Shown: one piece after another, positions 54,001 to 62,100 of the stretch
Position numbering within the stretch: the first letter of the stretch is position 1
How the letters are laid out: each line of letters opens with the position of its first letter
NCBI GenBank assembly: GCA_030549335.1
Contig: CM060188.1
Span: 5,952,001 to 6,016,000, forward strand
Source: Pontederia crassipes
Lineage: Eukaryota > Streptophyta > Magnoliopsida > Commelinales > Pontederiaceae
DNA: 64,000 bases
Reading direction: 5' to 3'
Made by a program: the position numbers and the translations under genes
The notes under the pieces: model-generated
What the model saw: only the letters and a program-made list of their open reading frames with translations
The model's database searches: none
Told to the model about the DNA's origin: nothing

Positions 54001-57000
54001 TGTCGGGCATGCAAAAAATACTTTCTACAAAAACTTTAAGAACTAGCATCAAATAATCTACCAAGAACAGCGTGTTCTCATGATATCCATGGCACCTCCA
54101 AAAGAACAAATGGAAACAAATACAAAAAACACCATGTGAATAGCAAAACATTTCACAATACTTCTAGAAAAAGAAAGGCTTCATGTTCAACAAATAATAG
54201 AAGCTTTATGTAACTTTACATTCAAATTAGTAGGAAAAAGTTAGGAGATTCATTTTCTTAAGGGACTCATTAACCTGCTCTATTAACTCGTGGAATCCTA
54301 AACAAGCCGTCAACAGGCCGAGAGCAACTTCTGCTGATGCAACAAGCTCCTTTTCAAACTGACGGCGCCTTTCAGGACGAGCTGCTATCTTGTAACTAAA
54401 AGCTTCCTGAGAAGAGAAAGAAAATGTCTACTAATTGCAGAAAACAGACATGAGAATCTTCAAAGGAGTAATAAAGCATGAAACACCATTGTGTCAAAGA
54501 GGATAACAGCAAATGCATACATCAAAAAACATGATTCATGCAAGAATAACAAGCAAAAGCAATCAACTTAGGTAACATCTCAACAAAGCAACAAATTGTG
54601 TGAAGCCTTGGAGAAAGAGAACTTCCAGTCAGACCTGGTGTCAAACAAAGTAACAGAGACACCACTGGAAGATAGAATGCTGCACTCATCAATATTCATC
54701 AACCACTGTATTGACAAATGACAAGTTTGTACAATGAATTGCAACCTCAGGCAAGGTAAGGGAATTTCAAAAGGGAATGTGATGGAGGGTTTCCAAATAT
54801 CAGTTTGACCGAGAACAAAAATTGATTGAGATCTCTGTTTATAAATCACTGTGTTGACAGGAACCTTATAGACTAAATTGCACGTTATACAGCTAACAAT
54901 GAGTATATCTTTGTTAATTGCAACACAACTTTACAACCATTTTCACTTGCAACGCTTATATCTTCATGGTAAATCACTCCAACAATATCCTGTCCTATGG
55001 TTCCTTCCTAGCCGTCATACCCATTTTTTTTAAAGGGAAAAGGACGATTAGCAAGGAGGTAGTCGTCCAGGATTTTTATTAATGAGATGCACGATTACAG
55101 TCGAAACGTAAATGCGAAGCAAAGGTTCCACCAGTACACAAATTTCGTACATTACATGTACTTCCTCCAGTCCTCATATATGCCCTTGCATGATGTCCCA
55201 CATTCTCCGCATACGCACGGCTACCCTGAAAGATAGTTGCATTCCTCTGCTGCATCCAAATGGCCCATATGTATGCCAACGGTCGCGCCCTCTCTCTTGC
55301 AAACATAAACACACTCACGGAAGTCTCTGCTGCCGTTGCAAAAGGAGCGCCAAAAAGCAGTTTCTGAAGTGTCATCAATCCATCCAATGCCCGCCTCGGC
55401 CCAGACTCGTATAGCCAATGTTGTCAAACACGTAAAACGGACTCGACACGGAGAGCCGAAAAAACTCGTAAATCGTGAACACGTAACACGACATGGCCGA
55501 TTTTACCAGATTGTTTTTTAATATTAAATGTATATATTAATATATAATAATATATATAAATTCATGATATTAGTAGTGAAATGCAAATTCTCTTTGAACT
55601 TATAAGTACAAAATGCAATAATACATGTCCAAATTTATAATTTTAACATCACACTTCATGATATTAATACCTATTTAATTATATATATATATATATATAT
55701 ATTAATTCATGACCTTAACAAATTGTAATAATAACAGAATAACAACAGACACATCAATATAATTAATTCATGAAAAATTAACACATCAATAAATAACTTT
55801 CATTATTAATATATAAAAAATTAACACAATAATAAATTCAGAATATTAAAAGCAATTGATAATTTCCACTTTATTAAGCAATATTAACCATAGTTGAAAT
55901 ATAAAAATGTTTTAATTTTATAACATAATAGAAAGTAAAAAGGTAGCCAAGGCCCTTGTCCAGGGAGAACTATTGGGTTCGTGGAAAAAAAAAAGAAACC
56001 TGTTTCGATTTGTAGAGAGAAAGGGAGAGTGAGAGAAAGAGAAAAGGAGAAAAAAACATATTCTCGTGCGGGAAGAGAAAGGGAGAGGAAGAGGGAGGAA
56101 AAGAGAAAGGGCGAGAGAGGAAGAGGGGAGAAAGAGAAAGGGGGAGATACGGGAAGAGAAAGGGAGAGGGTGAGGGAGAGAAAGAGAAAGCGAGAGAGGG
56201 AGAGGGGAGGAAAAGAGAAAGGGCGGGAGAAGACGAGGGGAGAAAGAGAAAGGGAGAGAGTGCGGGAAGAGAAAGGGAGAGGGAGAGAGAGAAAGCACGA
56301 GAGAGGGAGGGGGGAGGAACCTGTTAGGTCAGTGGCGGCAGCATCAGGACAGCAGCGCGGTGGCGGAAGCAGCACGAGCGGCAGACGAGCAACAGTGGCG
56401 ACAGCAGCAGTGAGCGGCGGCAGCAAGACAGCAGTGGTGGCGACGACAGCAGCAGTGAGCGGTGGCAGCAGGACAGCAGTGGTGGCGGCGACAGGGCACA
56501 GCGGCAGACAGCAAACAAAAAGGAAGAGATGAGTGCCTATCACGCTTATAAAACCTAAAAAAAAATATTGTGGGATCGGTGGAGTCGTGCGTCTCCACCG
56601 ATTCTACGGGCCAGCACGCGATTCTACCGCGTGCTGGCCAAAAACATTTCCAGGTGAGATCGAGCACGAAATGCAAAGGTGAAGACGTAAAATCGTACGC
56701 TTTTACGAGTTAACACGCATTTTTGACAACATTGCGTATAGTCATGGAGCAACCAAAAAACAAACGGGCAGTATCCTCATCCTCCTCACGACATATGGCG
56801 CAAAGAGTGTCGGAGTTTCCAGCCCACTGCGATCTGTAAACCTTTGTCAAAACTCTCCTGCGGCACAACAGCCAAGAGAACATCTTGATCTTAAGGGGGG
56901 CCCTCGTTTTCCAGACTAGTCTGCAAGCTAACAGCAACTCCACGTCTTGCTCTTCACCTTCCCCGCCCAGCAGGGAGTACGCCTCTCGTACCGAGAAGGA

Positions 57001-59088
57001 ATCCAATCTCCATTTCCAGCAATCCACCTCAGCAGTGTGAGGAGACAAATGAGCAATTTGTCCCAGCAGAAAAAGCAGTTCCGTCAAACCCATTTTCATG
57101 TCAGGTGTTTCATTCTATTAAGGTTCAGTTTCACTATTAGATAACCCATGTAGGCTCATGACTAGGGATTATCTGTCCAATCAAGGATAGGCGACCCTAC
57201 CACCAATTCTTTTGACATCTTAAACGCTTTTGCTTTTTTCCTTTTCTTTTTGTTTTTACTGAAGCCGTCGAGAAAACATAGTTATGTTGACTGTGTTGGC
57301 ATGGACAGAGCTGACCAACAGTGGCATAACCAAGTTTTATCTCATTTGCTTCTTGCATGCTAATATGAACGTGAAATATTCGCTCCAAAAAAATATCAGG
57401 ATGAAAGACCAACTTTCGAACATATGACAGCAAAACCTGATACCCAATAGTTAACAATTTATGTCAAGTCCTACATCAAAAAATGATGTCATAAAACCCC
57501 TCAAAAAAATGATGTCATAAAGATTATAAATATCATTTTTTTAGGAGGAAAAGGATGACGGCCAAGGTTGTGGTTGTCATCCAGGTATATATATATAACT
57601 ATGAAGTGGATGTCATGTACAAAAAGGGGCTCTCAAGAAGAGAGCGACAAAAAAAGAGAGGTGTACAACACCTACCCAAAACCCCACTCTCGAAGAAGAA
57701 ACGAGATATGGTGTACTATAAATAAATGTCATATTTGTTGTTGTTGTTGTATTTGCTGTCTTACTTCAGAAAATATTTGAGGAGGCCACAAAGACACCTG
57801 AGATTTCCAAAATGATCCTGTTTAGGAAAATGTACCATTACTTTTTTTTAAAGGCTGTAACATTACGTTTTAAAGCTTTATAGTGCATTAAGAACAAGCT
57901 AACGGAGTGTCTTGCATGGAGATCACATATTGGGTGCCATTGACATGCCAACATTGGTCTAAACCATGAGCACCACTCGATGACACATCGTGTGTGGAGA
58001 AGCGGATGAGAACATCGCACATTTATTCTTTGGATGCATTGTATGTCGCGGCTGAGCTTGACTAGCAGCCCTTTCCCTATGCTAAAAGCATTTTGGCAGT
58101 CCCTCAGAGCCATTGGCAGCTGGAGACAGCATCGGAGGGCTTCACTGGCAACTTTCTAGCCCGTGTCTGGGCCTTCTGTCGAGTTATTTGTTGTCCGGAG
58201 AGATTTCAGGTTGACAGCATTGTACATCATAATTCTTTCCTTATTCGAGAATGAGGTTTTGATTAGTGGTTGTACTTTCTCTCCTTTTTTGTCGCTCTCC
58301 TCAGGAGAGCTTACACTTGTACGTTTTCCACAACATAGTGATAGATATATATATCCACGGATGACACCCTAATTTGGTGTTCATCCTTTTTCTCCTCAAA
58401 AAAAGAACAACATTGGTCTAAACCTTACTTGTGGTTGGCACAGTACATCTTGAAGGCATGGCCTATCATATTGCTGATGTGAATAATTATTAATAAATTA
58501 ATTGCATTGCCGCTCATTTCATTTTTGGGTGCCAATTTGGACAAAAAAGAACCAGCCTGCATGATTGTTAGGATATCAAAATATGGTTTAAATGGATCAA
58601 AACTAGATAAAGATATATGTGAAGCAACTCCTTTCCTCAGTTCAGTTTTTCTTTTTGAGGGAAAAAAGGATGGCCATTAGCCCAACTAACACCAACTTGT
58701 ATGGATAGAAAACCAGCAGAAACAGAAAAAGAGTTAAAAAAAACACCAAGCACCATATATATATTTAGTTTATACCTGTGGCAAAACAGTGAGCAGTTCT
58801 AGGAAACTTCGAATGTATTCAGGGTGTGATTTCATCTCATTATTCAGCCAATTCAAAATGCCACCACCTCCCCAGTCATCAACAGATACATGCACGGCCA
58901 AGGCAGCAACAGCAATACAAATCTGCAAGAATGTTGATGAAACCATTATTTTGTTCAATGCTTGTATAATATTTTTTTTTAAAAGGAATAAATCTGCACT
59001 AGGAAGAATAATGCTTGCAAAATATTAGTCTACCAATTACCTGAGTTCGAACTTTGGGAGGGCCATTGCTGAATTTTCTTAGAAGTGC
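28206..59088 (-). CDS. MOS14: Transportin-SR / MOS14 importin-beta, 24 visible exons, N-terminus off window
   Basis: Nuclear import receptor of the importin-beta (TNPO3) family. In Arabidopsis MOS14 binds Ran-GTP, imports SR splicing factors and is needed for correct splicing of resistance genes such as SNC1. Exons on the minus strand, from 5' to 3': 59041-59088, 58776-58922, 54275-54406, 53262-53302, 53020-53111, 46808-46935, 46641-46716, 46250-46367, 46099-46174, 45844-45925, 44917-44999, 43925-44044, 40179-40230, 39925-40080, 38473-38596, 37155-37236, 36985-37070, 36831-36905, 36689-36743, 35429-35548, 35250-35342, 35011-35156, 28576-28753, 28206-28484. All boundaries are GT/AG, all phases agree, and the sum is 2589 bases (862 codons plus stop) with no break. 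Against the ~958-residue Arabidopsis protein, about 90 N-terminal residues (the Ran-binding end) are missing past 64000. The whole length should be HEAT-repeat solenoid. The introns are packed with transposons. The identification is firm. Confidence 0.95.
28576..28753 (-). CDS. MOS14: MOS14 exon W
   Basis: Encodes [17 protein letters not shown] and [20 protein letters not shown]. It is separated from the previous exon by a 6.3-kb transposon-filled intron. Confidence 0.96.
28890..29470 (+). mobile_element. Ty3/gypsy LTR retrotransposon fossil
   Basis: Plus-strand pieces resemble the aspartic-protease flank of gypsy pol ([17 protein letters not shown] near 28940) and, further on, the distal integrase end ([16 protein letters not shown] near 29300). 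The element is broken with several breaks and no ends were identified. It lies in a MOS14 intron, antisense to the gene. Confidence 0.6.
29745..30395 (-). mobile_element. LINE 3' fragment split by a SMART element
   Basis: The minus-strand 3' end of the window's common L1 family (tail at the left, AGAAGAAAAAGGATGATCACC, then CCCCACTCTCGAAGAAGAAA). It is interrupted at 29920-30201 by a SMART and resumes at about 30206 with the CATCTCTCTCCACAAAAAAT stretch, as in the other copies. Confidence 0.75.
29920..30201 (+). mobile_element. SMART miniature LTR element, copy in LINE tail
   Basis: A 282-bp element: two 83-bp LTRs (29920-30002 and 30119-30201, TGTTAAGAATATAAAATCAT to TTTAACA), a short non-coding inner part and a purine tract CACGTGAGGGAGAG before the second LTR. 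The flanks GTGTA and ATGTA look like a 5-bp target duplication with one difference. It has no coding capacity, as expected for SMART/TRIM elements, which depend on autonomous relatives. Confidence 0.8.
30570..30730. repeat. Three tandem ~54-bp units, LTR-like context
   Basis: Three units of about 54 bp, each containing TTCTCTTTGTAATT and GATAACTTAGTTTAGGATTA. Just upstream are a TATA-like CATATAAATACT and an AATAAA signal, which suggests an LTR end. Family unassigned. Confidence 0.6.
30983..34525 (-). mobile_element. 5'-truncated L1 LINE, split by an hAT-like element
   Basis: Starts at a T-run (30983) that is the poly(A) tail on the minus strand. The RT zinc-finger region follows at 31100-31630 ([20 protein letters not shown] near 31235), then RT C-terminal pieces at 33500-33860 ([15 protein letters not shown]), and further RT homology continues to about 34525. 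The frame is broken in many places. An element of 1221 bp (31822-33042) is inserted in it. Confidence 0.85.
31822..33042. mobile_element. Non-autonomous hAT element with GC-rich ends
   Basis: The terminal inverted repeats are TAGGGGTGGCAAC at the left and the inverse of TAGGGATGGCACCC at the right. A perfect 8-bp target-site duplication GCCCAGAC flanks it (31814-31821 and 33043-33050). The 8-bp duplication and TAGGG-type ends are hallmarks of the hAT superfamily. Both subterminal regions are crowded with GGGGATCGGGGCGGGG-like motifs. The middle (32160-32470) holds about two and a half tandem ~64-bp GC-rich units, which produce spurious Arg-rich open frames. No transposase is present. Confidence 0.9.
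34613..34796 (+). mobile_element. Angio-domain-type SINE, full copy 1
   Basis: A 184-bp SINE starting AACTCCGCCTATATTTTATA and ending CTAGTGGGATAAGGC plus (TTG)n. A perfect 16-bp target duplication GGGAAGTTGAATCCAT lies at 34597-34612 and 34797-34812. The 3' end matches what has been called the Angio-domain, shared among plant SINEs. Located in a MOS14 intron. Confidence 0.9.
35011..35548 (-). CDS. MOS14: MOS14 exons T-V cluster
   Basis: Three exons: 35429-35548 ([12 protein letters not shown]), 35250-35342 ([20 protein letters not shown]) and 35011-35156 ([20 protein letters not shown]). This is strongly conserved C-terminal cargo-side solenoid. Confidence 0.96.
35845..35901. repeat. Two adjacent short palindromes
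   Basis: 35845-35864 is a perfect 20-bp palindrome ACTAGTAATATATTACTAGT. 35873-35901 is a 13-bp inverted repeat TTAAGGTGTGTAT with a 3-base loop. They lie directly before the larger foldback. Confidence 0.9.
35898..36108. repeat. Long inverted repeat with an (ATT)n loop
   Basis: Arms of about 70 bp (from 35898, and ending at 36108), containing GAGGTTCCGATATGAATTCC and its inverse, pair almost perfectly. The loop is (ATT)n/(TAA)n. One mismatch is visible (TCAATGAG against CTCACTGA). The structure can form a strong hairpin. Confidence 0.9.
36109..36234 (+). mobile_element. 5'-truncated Angio-type SINE
   Basis: Matches the 3' two-thirds of the SINE (GTTAGGCCCCGACAGCC to the TTG repeats). It joins the right arm of the foldback directly, with no spacer, so the hairpin and the truncated SINE share a breakpoint. 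Confidence 0.85.
36260..36518 (-). mobile_element. SMART miniature LTR element with perfect TSD
   Basis: A 259-bp copy on the minus strand with terminal repeats, a tRNA-Met-type primer site (TGGTATCAGA on the minus strand near 36430) and a purine tract CACGTGAGGGAGAGTG. The 5-bp target duplication TATTA is perfect (36255-36259 and 36519-36523). Confidence 0.88.
36689..37236 (-). CDS. MOS14: MOS14 exons P-S cluster
   Basis: Four exons: 37155-37236 ([17 protein letters not shown]), 36985-37070 ([13 protein letters not shown]), 36831-36905 ([20 protein letters not shown]) and 36689-36743 ([17 protein letters not shown]). The last is nearly identical to Arabidopsis. Confidence 0.95.
37286..38407. 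mobile_element. MULE-like non-autonomous element with GC-rich cargo
   Basis: Long imperfect terminal inverted repeats: the left end has GTCACTCAACCTTTGCAAAA, the right end the inverse of GTTACTCAAGTTTTGCAAAA, and both extend over about 100 bp. An inner inverted pair (GATTTCCCAGCCGTTCGA near 37598 and its inverse near 38078) bounds a GC-rich core with a 187-codon open frame (37614-38177). The core contains two ~80-bp direct repeats with CTTCGCTGCTTC. The contrast between AT-rich ends and GC-rich core resembles a Pack-MULE, but I recognise no source gene and found no clear 9-bp target duplication. Confidence 0.6.
38473..38596 (-). CDS. MOS14: MOS14 exon O
   Basis: Encodes [20 protein letters not shown] and [17 protein letters not shown], ending in phase 2. 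The long intron after it holds a MULE-like element. Confidence 0.94.
38925..39102 (+). mobile_element. Angio-domain-type SINE, full copy 2
   Basis: Full-length copy ending in (TTG)n, with target duplication GAGAGTGAACAAAGA at 38910-38924 and 39103-39117. Confidence 0.9.
39429..39681. repeat. Pair of ~97-bp direct repeats in an intron
   Basis: The segment at 39429-39525 (GGAATAGGAACATG to GTAATGATG) occurs again, diverged, at 39585-39681. It looks like an old local duplication. Confidence 0.7.
39925..40230 (-). CDS. MOS14: MOS14 exons M-N
   Basis: Exon 40179-40230 encodes [17 protein letters not shown], and exon 39925-40080 encodes [20 protein letters not shown] followed by an alanine-rich helix. 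Both match the mid-protein HEAT repeats. Confidence 0.95.
40573..41821 (+). mobile_element. 5'-truncated L1 LINE, inner layer
   Basis: Plus-strand copy. Late RT-region homology at about 40640-40955 ([20 protein letters not shown], then [15 protein letters not shown]) matches the corresponding part of the large LINE at the right edge. The usual tail (GGTAGCCATCATTTTCCTCTC plus A-run) is at 41790-41820. Between them sits a tandem array of LTR-related units. Confidence 0.75.
40960..41745 (-). mobile_element. TRIM-like tandem array of ~94-bp units
   Basis: Units start at 41101, 41193, 41289, 41433, 41529 and 41649 with the phrase GTGACGCATT/GCGTT. Spacings are 92, 96, 144, 96 and 120 bases. Each good unit contains AAACCGTG(A/C)GGGCC-like text, then GAACAATATCAC, then GCTGCGCTACTCTGATACCA. 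On the minus strand the last part reads TGGTATCAGA, the initiator tRNA-Met primer site of plant LTR elements. I read this as tandemly arranged TRIM-type terminal repeats. It is not whole. TA/CA microsatellites (41590-41650, 41711-41731) lie inside. Confidence 0.55.
43095..43747 (+). mobile_element. Short 5'-truncated L1 LINE with TSD
   Basis: Carries the end of RT and the zinc finger ([40 protein letters not shown]) in a largely open frame, then a 3'UTR and a short A tail. The 10-bp target duplication AATTTTCTTA lies at 43085-43094 and 43748-43757. It is the youngest-looking fragment of the family. Confidence 0.9.
43925..44999 (-). CDS. MOS14: MOS14 exons K-L
   Basis: Exon 44917-44999 encodes [20 protein letters not shown], and exon 43925-44044 encodes [23 protein letters not shown] element (44145-44424) lies in the intron between them. 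Confidence 0.93.
44145..44424 (+). mobile_element. SMART miniature LTR element
   Basis: About 280 bp with two terminal repeats, a clear primer site TGGTATCAGAGC near 44210 and a short non-coding inner part. No matching target duplication is visible. Located in a MOS14 intron. Confidence 0.85.
45350..45700 (+). mobile_element. L1 LINE internal fragment
   Basis: The translated pieces ([31 protein letters not shown]) match the late-RT region of the right-edge LINE (LARWVGRIMGPEDSPWQ). Both ends are lost. Confidence 0.65.
45844..46935 (-). CDS. MOS14: MOS14 exons F-J cluster
   Basis: Five exons: 46808-46935 ([16 protein letters not shown]), 46641-46716 ([20 protein letters not shown]), 46250-46367 ([20 protein letters not shown]), 46099-46174 ([18 protein letters not shown]) and 45844-45925 ([18 protein letters not shown]). 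Phases close exactly. A SINE sits only 40 bases past the donor of exon 46641-46716. Confidence 0.94.
46431..46600 (-). mobile_element. Angio-domain-type SINE, full copy 3
   Basis: Minus-strand copy with the (CAA)n end at the left and GGCGGAGTT at the right. Target duplication TTGAAATGACTTACGAACAA at 46413-46432 and 46601-46620, with the edge bases ambiguous. It starts 40 bases inside the intron after exon 46641-46716. Confidence 0.9.
46936..48772. other. MOS14 intron sequence with a possible MITE
   Basis: At about 47492-47699 a segment has imperfect inverted ends (TTTTACTTTAAAA...CCTTAATGCCACTCC and the inverse of GAGTGGCATTAAG...CAAAGTAAAG), probably a MITE. Around 48060-48180 an LTR-like fragment is possible but unproven. 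Nothing else was recognised. Confidence 0.4.
48773..52501 (-). mobile_element. Ty3/gypsy LTR retrotransposon with two LTRs
   Basis: LTRs at 48773-49438 and 51834-52501 (666 and 668 bp, TGATGTAGATC to GCTGCGTCA). The primer site TGGTATCAGAGC is next to the 5' LTR (near 51820). Target duplications are CATAT and CATAC. The inner part has gag (51807 downwards), a CX2CX4HX4C zinc knuckle near 50870, a protease region (DNGSSENIV), the first RT segment ([19 protein letters not shown]) and a distal integrase-end-like tail. It is shortened and not whole, with about two or three major breaks. By eye the LTRs differ at roughly 14 sites (about 2%), so the insertion is young, probably around a million years old at common plant rates. 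Same strand as MOS14. Confidence 0.92.
53020..53302 (-). CDS. MOS14: MOS14 exons D-E
   Basis: The 41-bp micro-exon 53262-53302 encodes [14 protein letters not shown] together with the first base of the next exon. Exon 53020-53111 encodes [19 protein letters not shown] and ends in phase 1. Confidence 0.92.
53645..53995 (-). mobile_element. L1 LINE 3' fragment
   Basis: The family's tail (TTTTGAGGAAAAAGGATGACC) is followed by CCCCACTCCCAAAGAAGAAA and a zinc-finger-region remnant. Confidence 0.75.
54275..54406 (-). CDS. MOS14: MOS14 exon C
   Basis: Forty-four codons, starting [20 protein letters not shown], corresponding to the Arabidopsis segment after LLTVLPE. The flanking introns carry LINE and hAT-like inserts. 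Confidence 0.93.
55024..57105 (-). mobile_element. L1 LINE fragment of a related subfamily, split by an hAT-like element
   Basis: The tail is at 55024. Then comes [20 protein letters not shown] (near 55260), and after the insert the zinc-finger region ([20 protein letters not shown] near 56840) with [13 protein letters not shown] (near 56990). The 3'UTR differs from the main family. Interrupted at 55415-56734. Confidence 0.8.
55415..56734. mobile_element. Non-autonomous hAT-like element
   Basis: The ends are CCAATGTTGTCAAA and the inverse of CAATGTTGTCAAA. The flanks CGTATAG (55408-55414) and CGTATAG (56735-56741) form a 7-8 bp target duplication. The inside holds AT-rich DNA, a (GGGAGA)n-type purine tract (56010-56310) and a CAG/GGCGGC-rich tract (56330-56520). 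The open frames in these tracts are low-complexity artefacts. No transposase is present. Confidence 0.8.
57537..57716 (-). mobile_element. L1 LINE 3' end fragment
   Basis: T-run, then AGGAGGAAAAGGATGACGGC and CCCCACTCTCGAAGAAGAAA. About 180 bp, with the 3'UTR only. Confidence 0.7.
57966..58407 (+). mobile_element. 5'-truncated L1 LINE with a 17-bp TSD
   Basis: Zinc-finger region in broken frames ([20 protein letters not shown] near 58090), the family 3'UTR and an A tail. The perfect 17-bp target duplication CAACATTGGTCTAAACC lies at 57949-57965 and 58408-58424. Confidence 0.9.
58776..59088 (-). CDS. MOS14: MOS14 exons A-B (first two visible)
   Basis: Exon 59041-59088 (16 codons, phase 0) encodes [11 protein letters not shown], and exon 58776-58922 (49 codons) encodes [10 protein letters not shown] through ELLTVLPQ. 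Both match the N-terminal third of MOS14. No upstream exon was found between 59089 and 64000, which is filled by a LINE. Confidence 0.93.
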
Positions 59089-59182
59089 CTGCACATAGCA
59101 TCCGTTTTAACATCAAGAGTTCTCATTAGAAATATTCACAAAAAAAAAAGGAAACATTACCAGAAGATTGAGAAACTTCAAA

Positions 59183-62100
59183 TTTTTTTTTTTTTTTGAG
59201 AGGAAAAAGGATGACTACCAGTTAGGTTGCCATCCGGGTATATATATCACTGAAGCAAAATGTCATGTACATATGTGGAAAGCTCTCCAGTGGAGAGCTG
59301 CAAGAAGAGAAAGATGGCTAACAAAAACCCCACTCCCGAAGAAGACAAAATGTGGTGTACAATATTACTCGCCTGACATCTCTCCCCATAAAAAATGACA
59401 CGATTGCGCTGGAGCCAGATAGCCCAAGCATCGGCCAAGAAGGTCGCAAAAGGTACTCTCCAACTTTGTCTATGTCTACCAAGACTCCTCGTAGCCTGCC
59501 AAAACTCCCCCGCCGTCAAGGGGATATCACATGTAAAACTCGTCCGAGTCCACACCTCCTGGGATACCGGACAACTGAAGACAAGGTGCACCACATCCTC
59601 CTCCATCTCCCCGCATAGGACGCGGGAAGTATCCGTGTGGGGTGCCCATCGTGCTCTGTAGACCCGAGTGAGGATCCGCTCATGTCGCAGAAGCCAAGCC
59701 AAGATCTTGACTTTCAGCGGCACCCGAGAGCCCCAGATGAGCCTGCAGTCAGCCCTGAAATCCTCTGAAATTGTGAATCTGGGAGAAAATGAAGGTAGAG
59801 TCTGCGCGCCGAGAAAGAGTCAAATGCCCAGATCCAACCATCCGACCACGCCGGGTCCGAACGGAAGGGGACCAGCCTTCGGTGGAGCTCCAATAACTCA
59901 GAGAATCGCTGATCGGATATTGGCGAACAGAAAAGGGGGATCCGGGAACCAACCGGTGCCCGATCCACCACTCTCAGACCAGCACTCAACCACTGATGCA
60001 TCTGAATGTGCCGCCAAGGCGAACAATCGGGGGAAGGAGTCAGCTAGGGGGACCCCATGCGACCAATCGTGCCACCAAAATGAGAAGGCCGTCCCGGAGC
60101 CGAGGGATGACATCATGAAGGGACGCACCAGAGGGAATAGCGGCGCCAACCCCTTCCAAAAAGAGGAAGCTCCACGAGTCAGAGTGGGCCCGGAGTCCCA
60201 TGAAAAATTCCGGCTATAGCATGTGAAAAGGACCTCTTGCCATGGACTATCCTCAGGCCCCATGATCCTGCCCACCCAACGAGCAAGGAGTGTCCGATTG
60301 GTGACGCGAAGATCCCGAACGTCCAAACCGCTCTGAGAGGTGGGCCTACATATGGCGTGCCAAGCAACAAGGTGTACCCGGCGGGTAGAGCTGCATCACT
60401 GCCAAAAAAATCTACTCAAGGAATCAATCCTAGAGAAGACTTGGACAGGCATCCAAAGCACTGACATGAAGTAAGTCGGTAGTGAAGAGAGGACCGATCG
60501 AAGTAAGACGAGGCGGTCCCCATTGGACCAGCCGGCCGGCAAAACCACTGAAAAAGCCGGCCGGCAAAACCACTGAAAAAGCCGGCCTGGCAGGCCGCCT
60601 GAGTGGACCTGGCGAGGCAATCGACCGCCAGCATAAAGAGCATGGGTGCAATGGGGCACCCCTGACGTACGCCCCTCTGAGGCTGCACCCAGCCACCCGC
60701 CATCAACCCGTTGACGAGGACGGAGAATGAAGCAGTAGTGAGGCACCGCTTCATCCAGACAATCCAGGCCTCCGAAAAACCTCTGGCCTACAAAGAATGC
60801 CAAAGGAAAGACCATGAGAGGGAGTCGTAAGCCTTGGAGAAGTCGACCTTCCAGAGAAAAGCACGTCGACTGCTCCTCCAAAAAGCAACAATCTCGGAGG
60901 CCGTAGAGTAGTTGTCAGTGATGGATCGACCGTGGATGAAGGCTGACTGAACAAGGTGGATGAGATCGGGGAGCACCTCCCGAAGCCGATTAGCCAGTAC
61001 CCAAGCCACCAGTAGATAGATGGCGTTGGATAAGGCGATCGGCCGAAAATCCTCTGCTCCTTAGGCCGGCGAACGCTTGGGAAGCATGAATAACAGGAAC
61101 CGGTTCAGGCGCTCAAAGCCCCAGTTCCCACTCGAGAACTCCTGAATAACCACCATGACATCCTCGCGCACCACGGACCAAAACTCCCTGTAGAAGAAGA
61201 CTAGAAAGCCGTCGGGGCCAGGTGACTCCTCGCCATTAAGGTCACAAAGCGCATCGATGACCCTCCTCAGTGATGGTCTGCACTAATACAGAAGACTGGT
61301 CATCAGTAAGACAAAAAATACCACCTCCACGATGGAGCAGGCTGCCGCCTAGAGAAGTCGCGATGGAAAGATGCAATGGCATCACCGATGTGGTGATGGC
61401 CGGTGATCCTCTATCCCCTCACCACCAGGTGGTCAATCTGGTTCGCCCGCCGGCGCGAGCTCACATAGAGGTGGAAGAACCGGGTGTTGGCATCTCCCTC
61501 CCGAAACCATATCTGCCGAGAGCGCTGCCTCCACTCGATCTCCACCATCCTGTCCTCCAGTTGGATAGTCGCCTGGGCCCGACCACGCCGCGCCACCTCG
61601 GCCTCCGTGAGGTGACGAGAGTCCTCCTCCCGGTCAAGTTGGGCGATGATCTCCAGAGCCTGGGTCCTCTGTGTCTCTCAGGCCAACCGGATCTATCTCC
61701 GGTGGTCCAAGAGGAAATGCCTCAGACTGTGGAGCCTGGAGGCGAGGGTCCGCGCCGCCGAGTCCAAGGTCGTAACACTATGCCAGTGCTCAGTCACAAT
61801 CTGTCTGAAGCCATCCTCCAAGAGCCAAGACCGCTCAAAGCGAAAAGGGGATCGCAGGGCCCAGCCGTCATTGGACCTCCACAGTAGGGGGTGTGGTCCG
61901 AAAACGATCGGTCCATAGCTTGAACATCTGAGAGCCTGTGGGCCTCAGACCAACTCCATAAAGCCAAGGAATCGGTCAGCCGCGATCTAGATGATGGTGC
62001 CGCCGAGCTCCTCCAAGTGAATCTGCAATTCGTTGTCGGGAGGTCAAGCAACGAGTGAGAATCAATGAAATCTCAGAACTCCTCAGCACCAGGGTCCCTC

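Noticed and set aside
55884-56676. Ser/Leu- and Arg/Glu-rich proteins
   Set aside because: Readings of purine and CAG/GGC tracts inside a non-autonomous hAT-like element.
57724-57755. Another Angio-type SINE end
   Set aside because: Only a TTG microsatellite is present, without the CTAGTGGGATAAGGC core.
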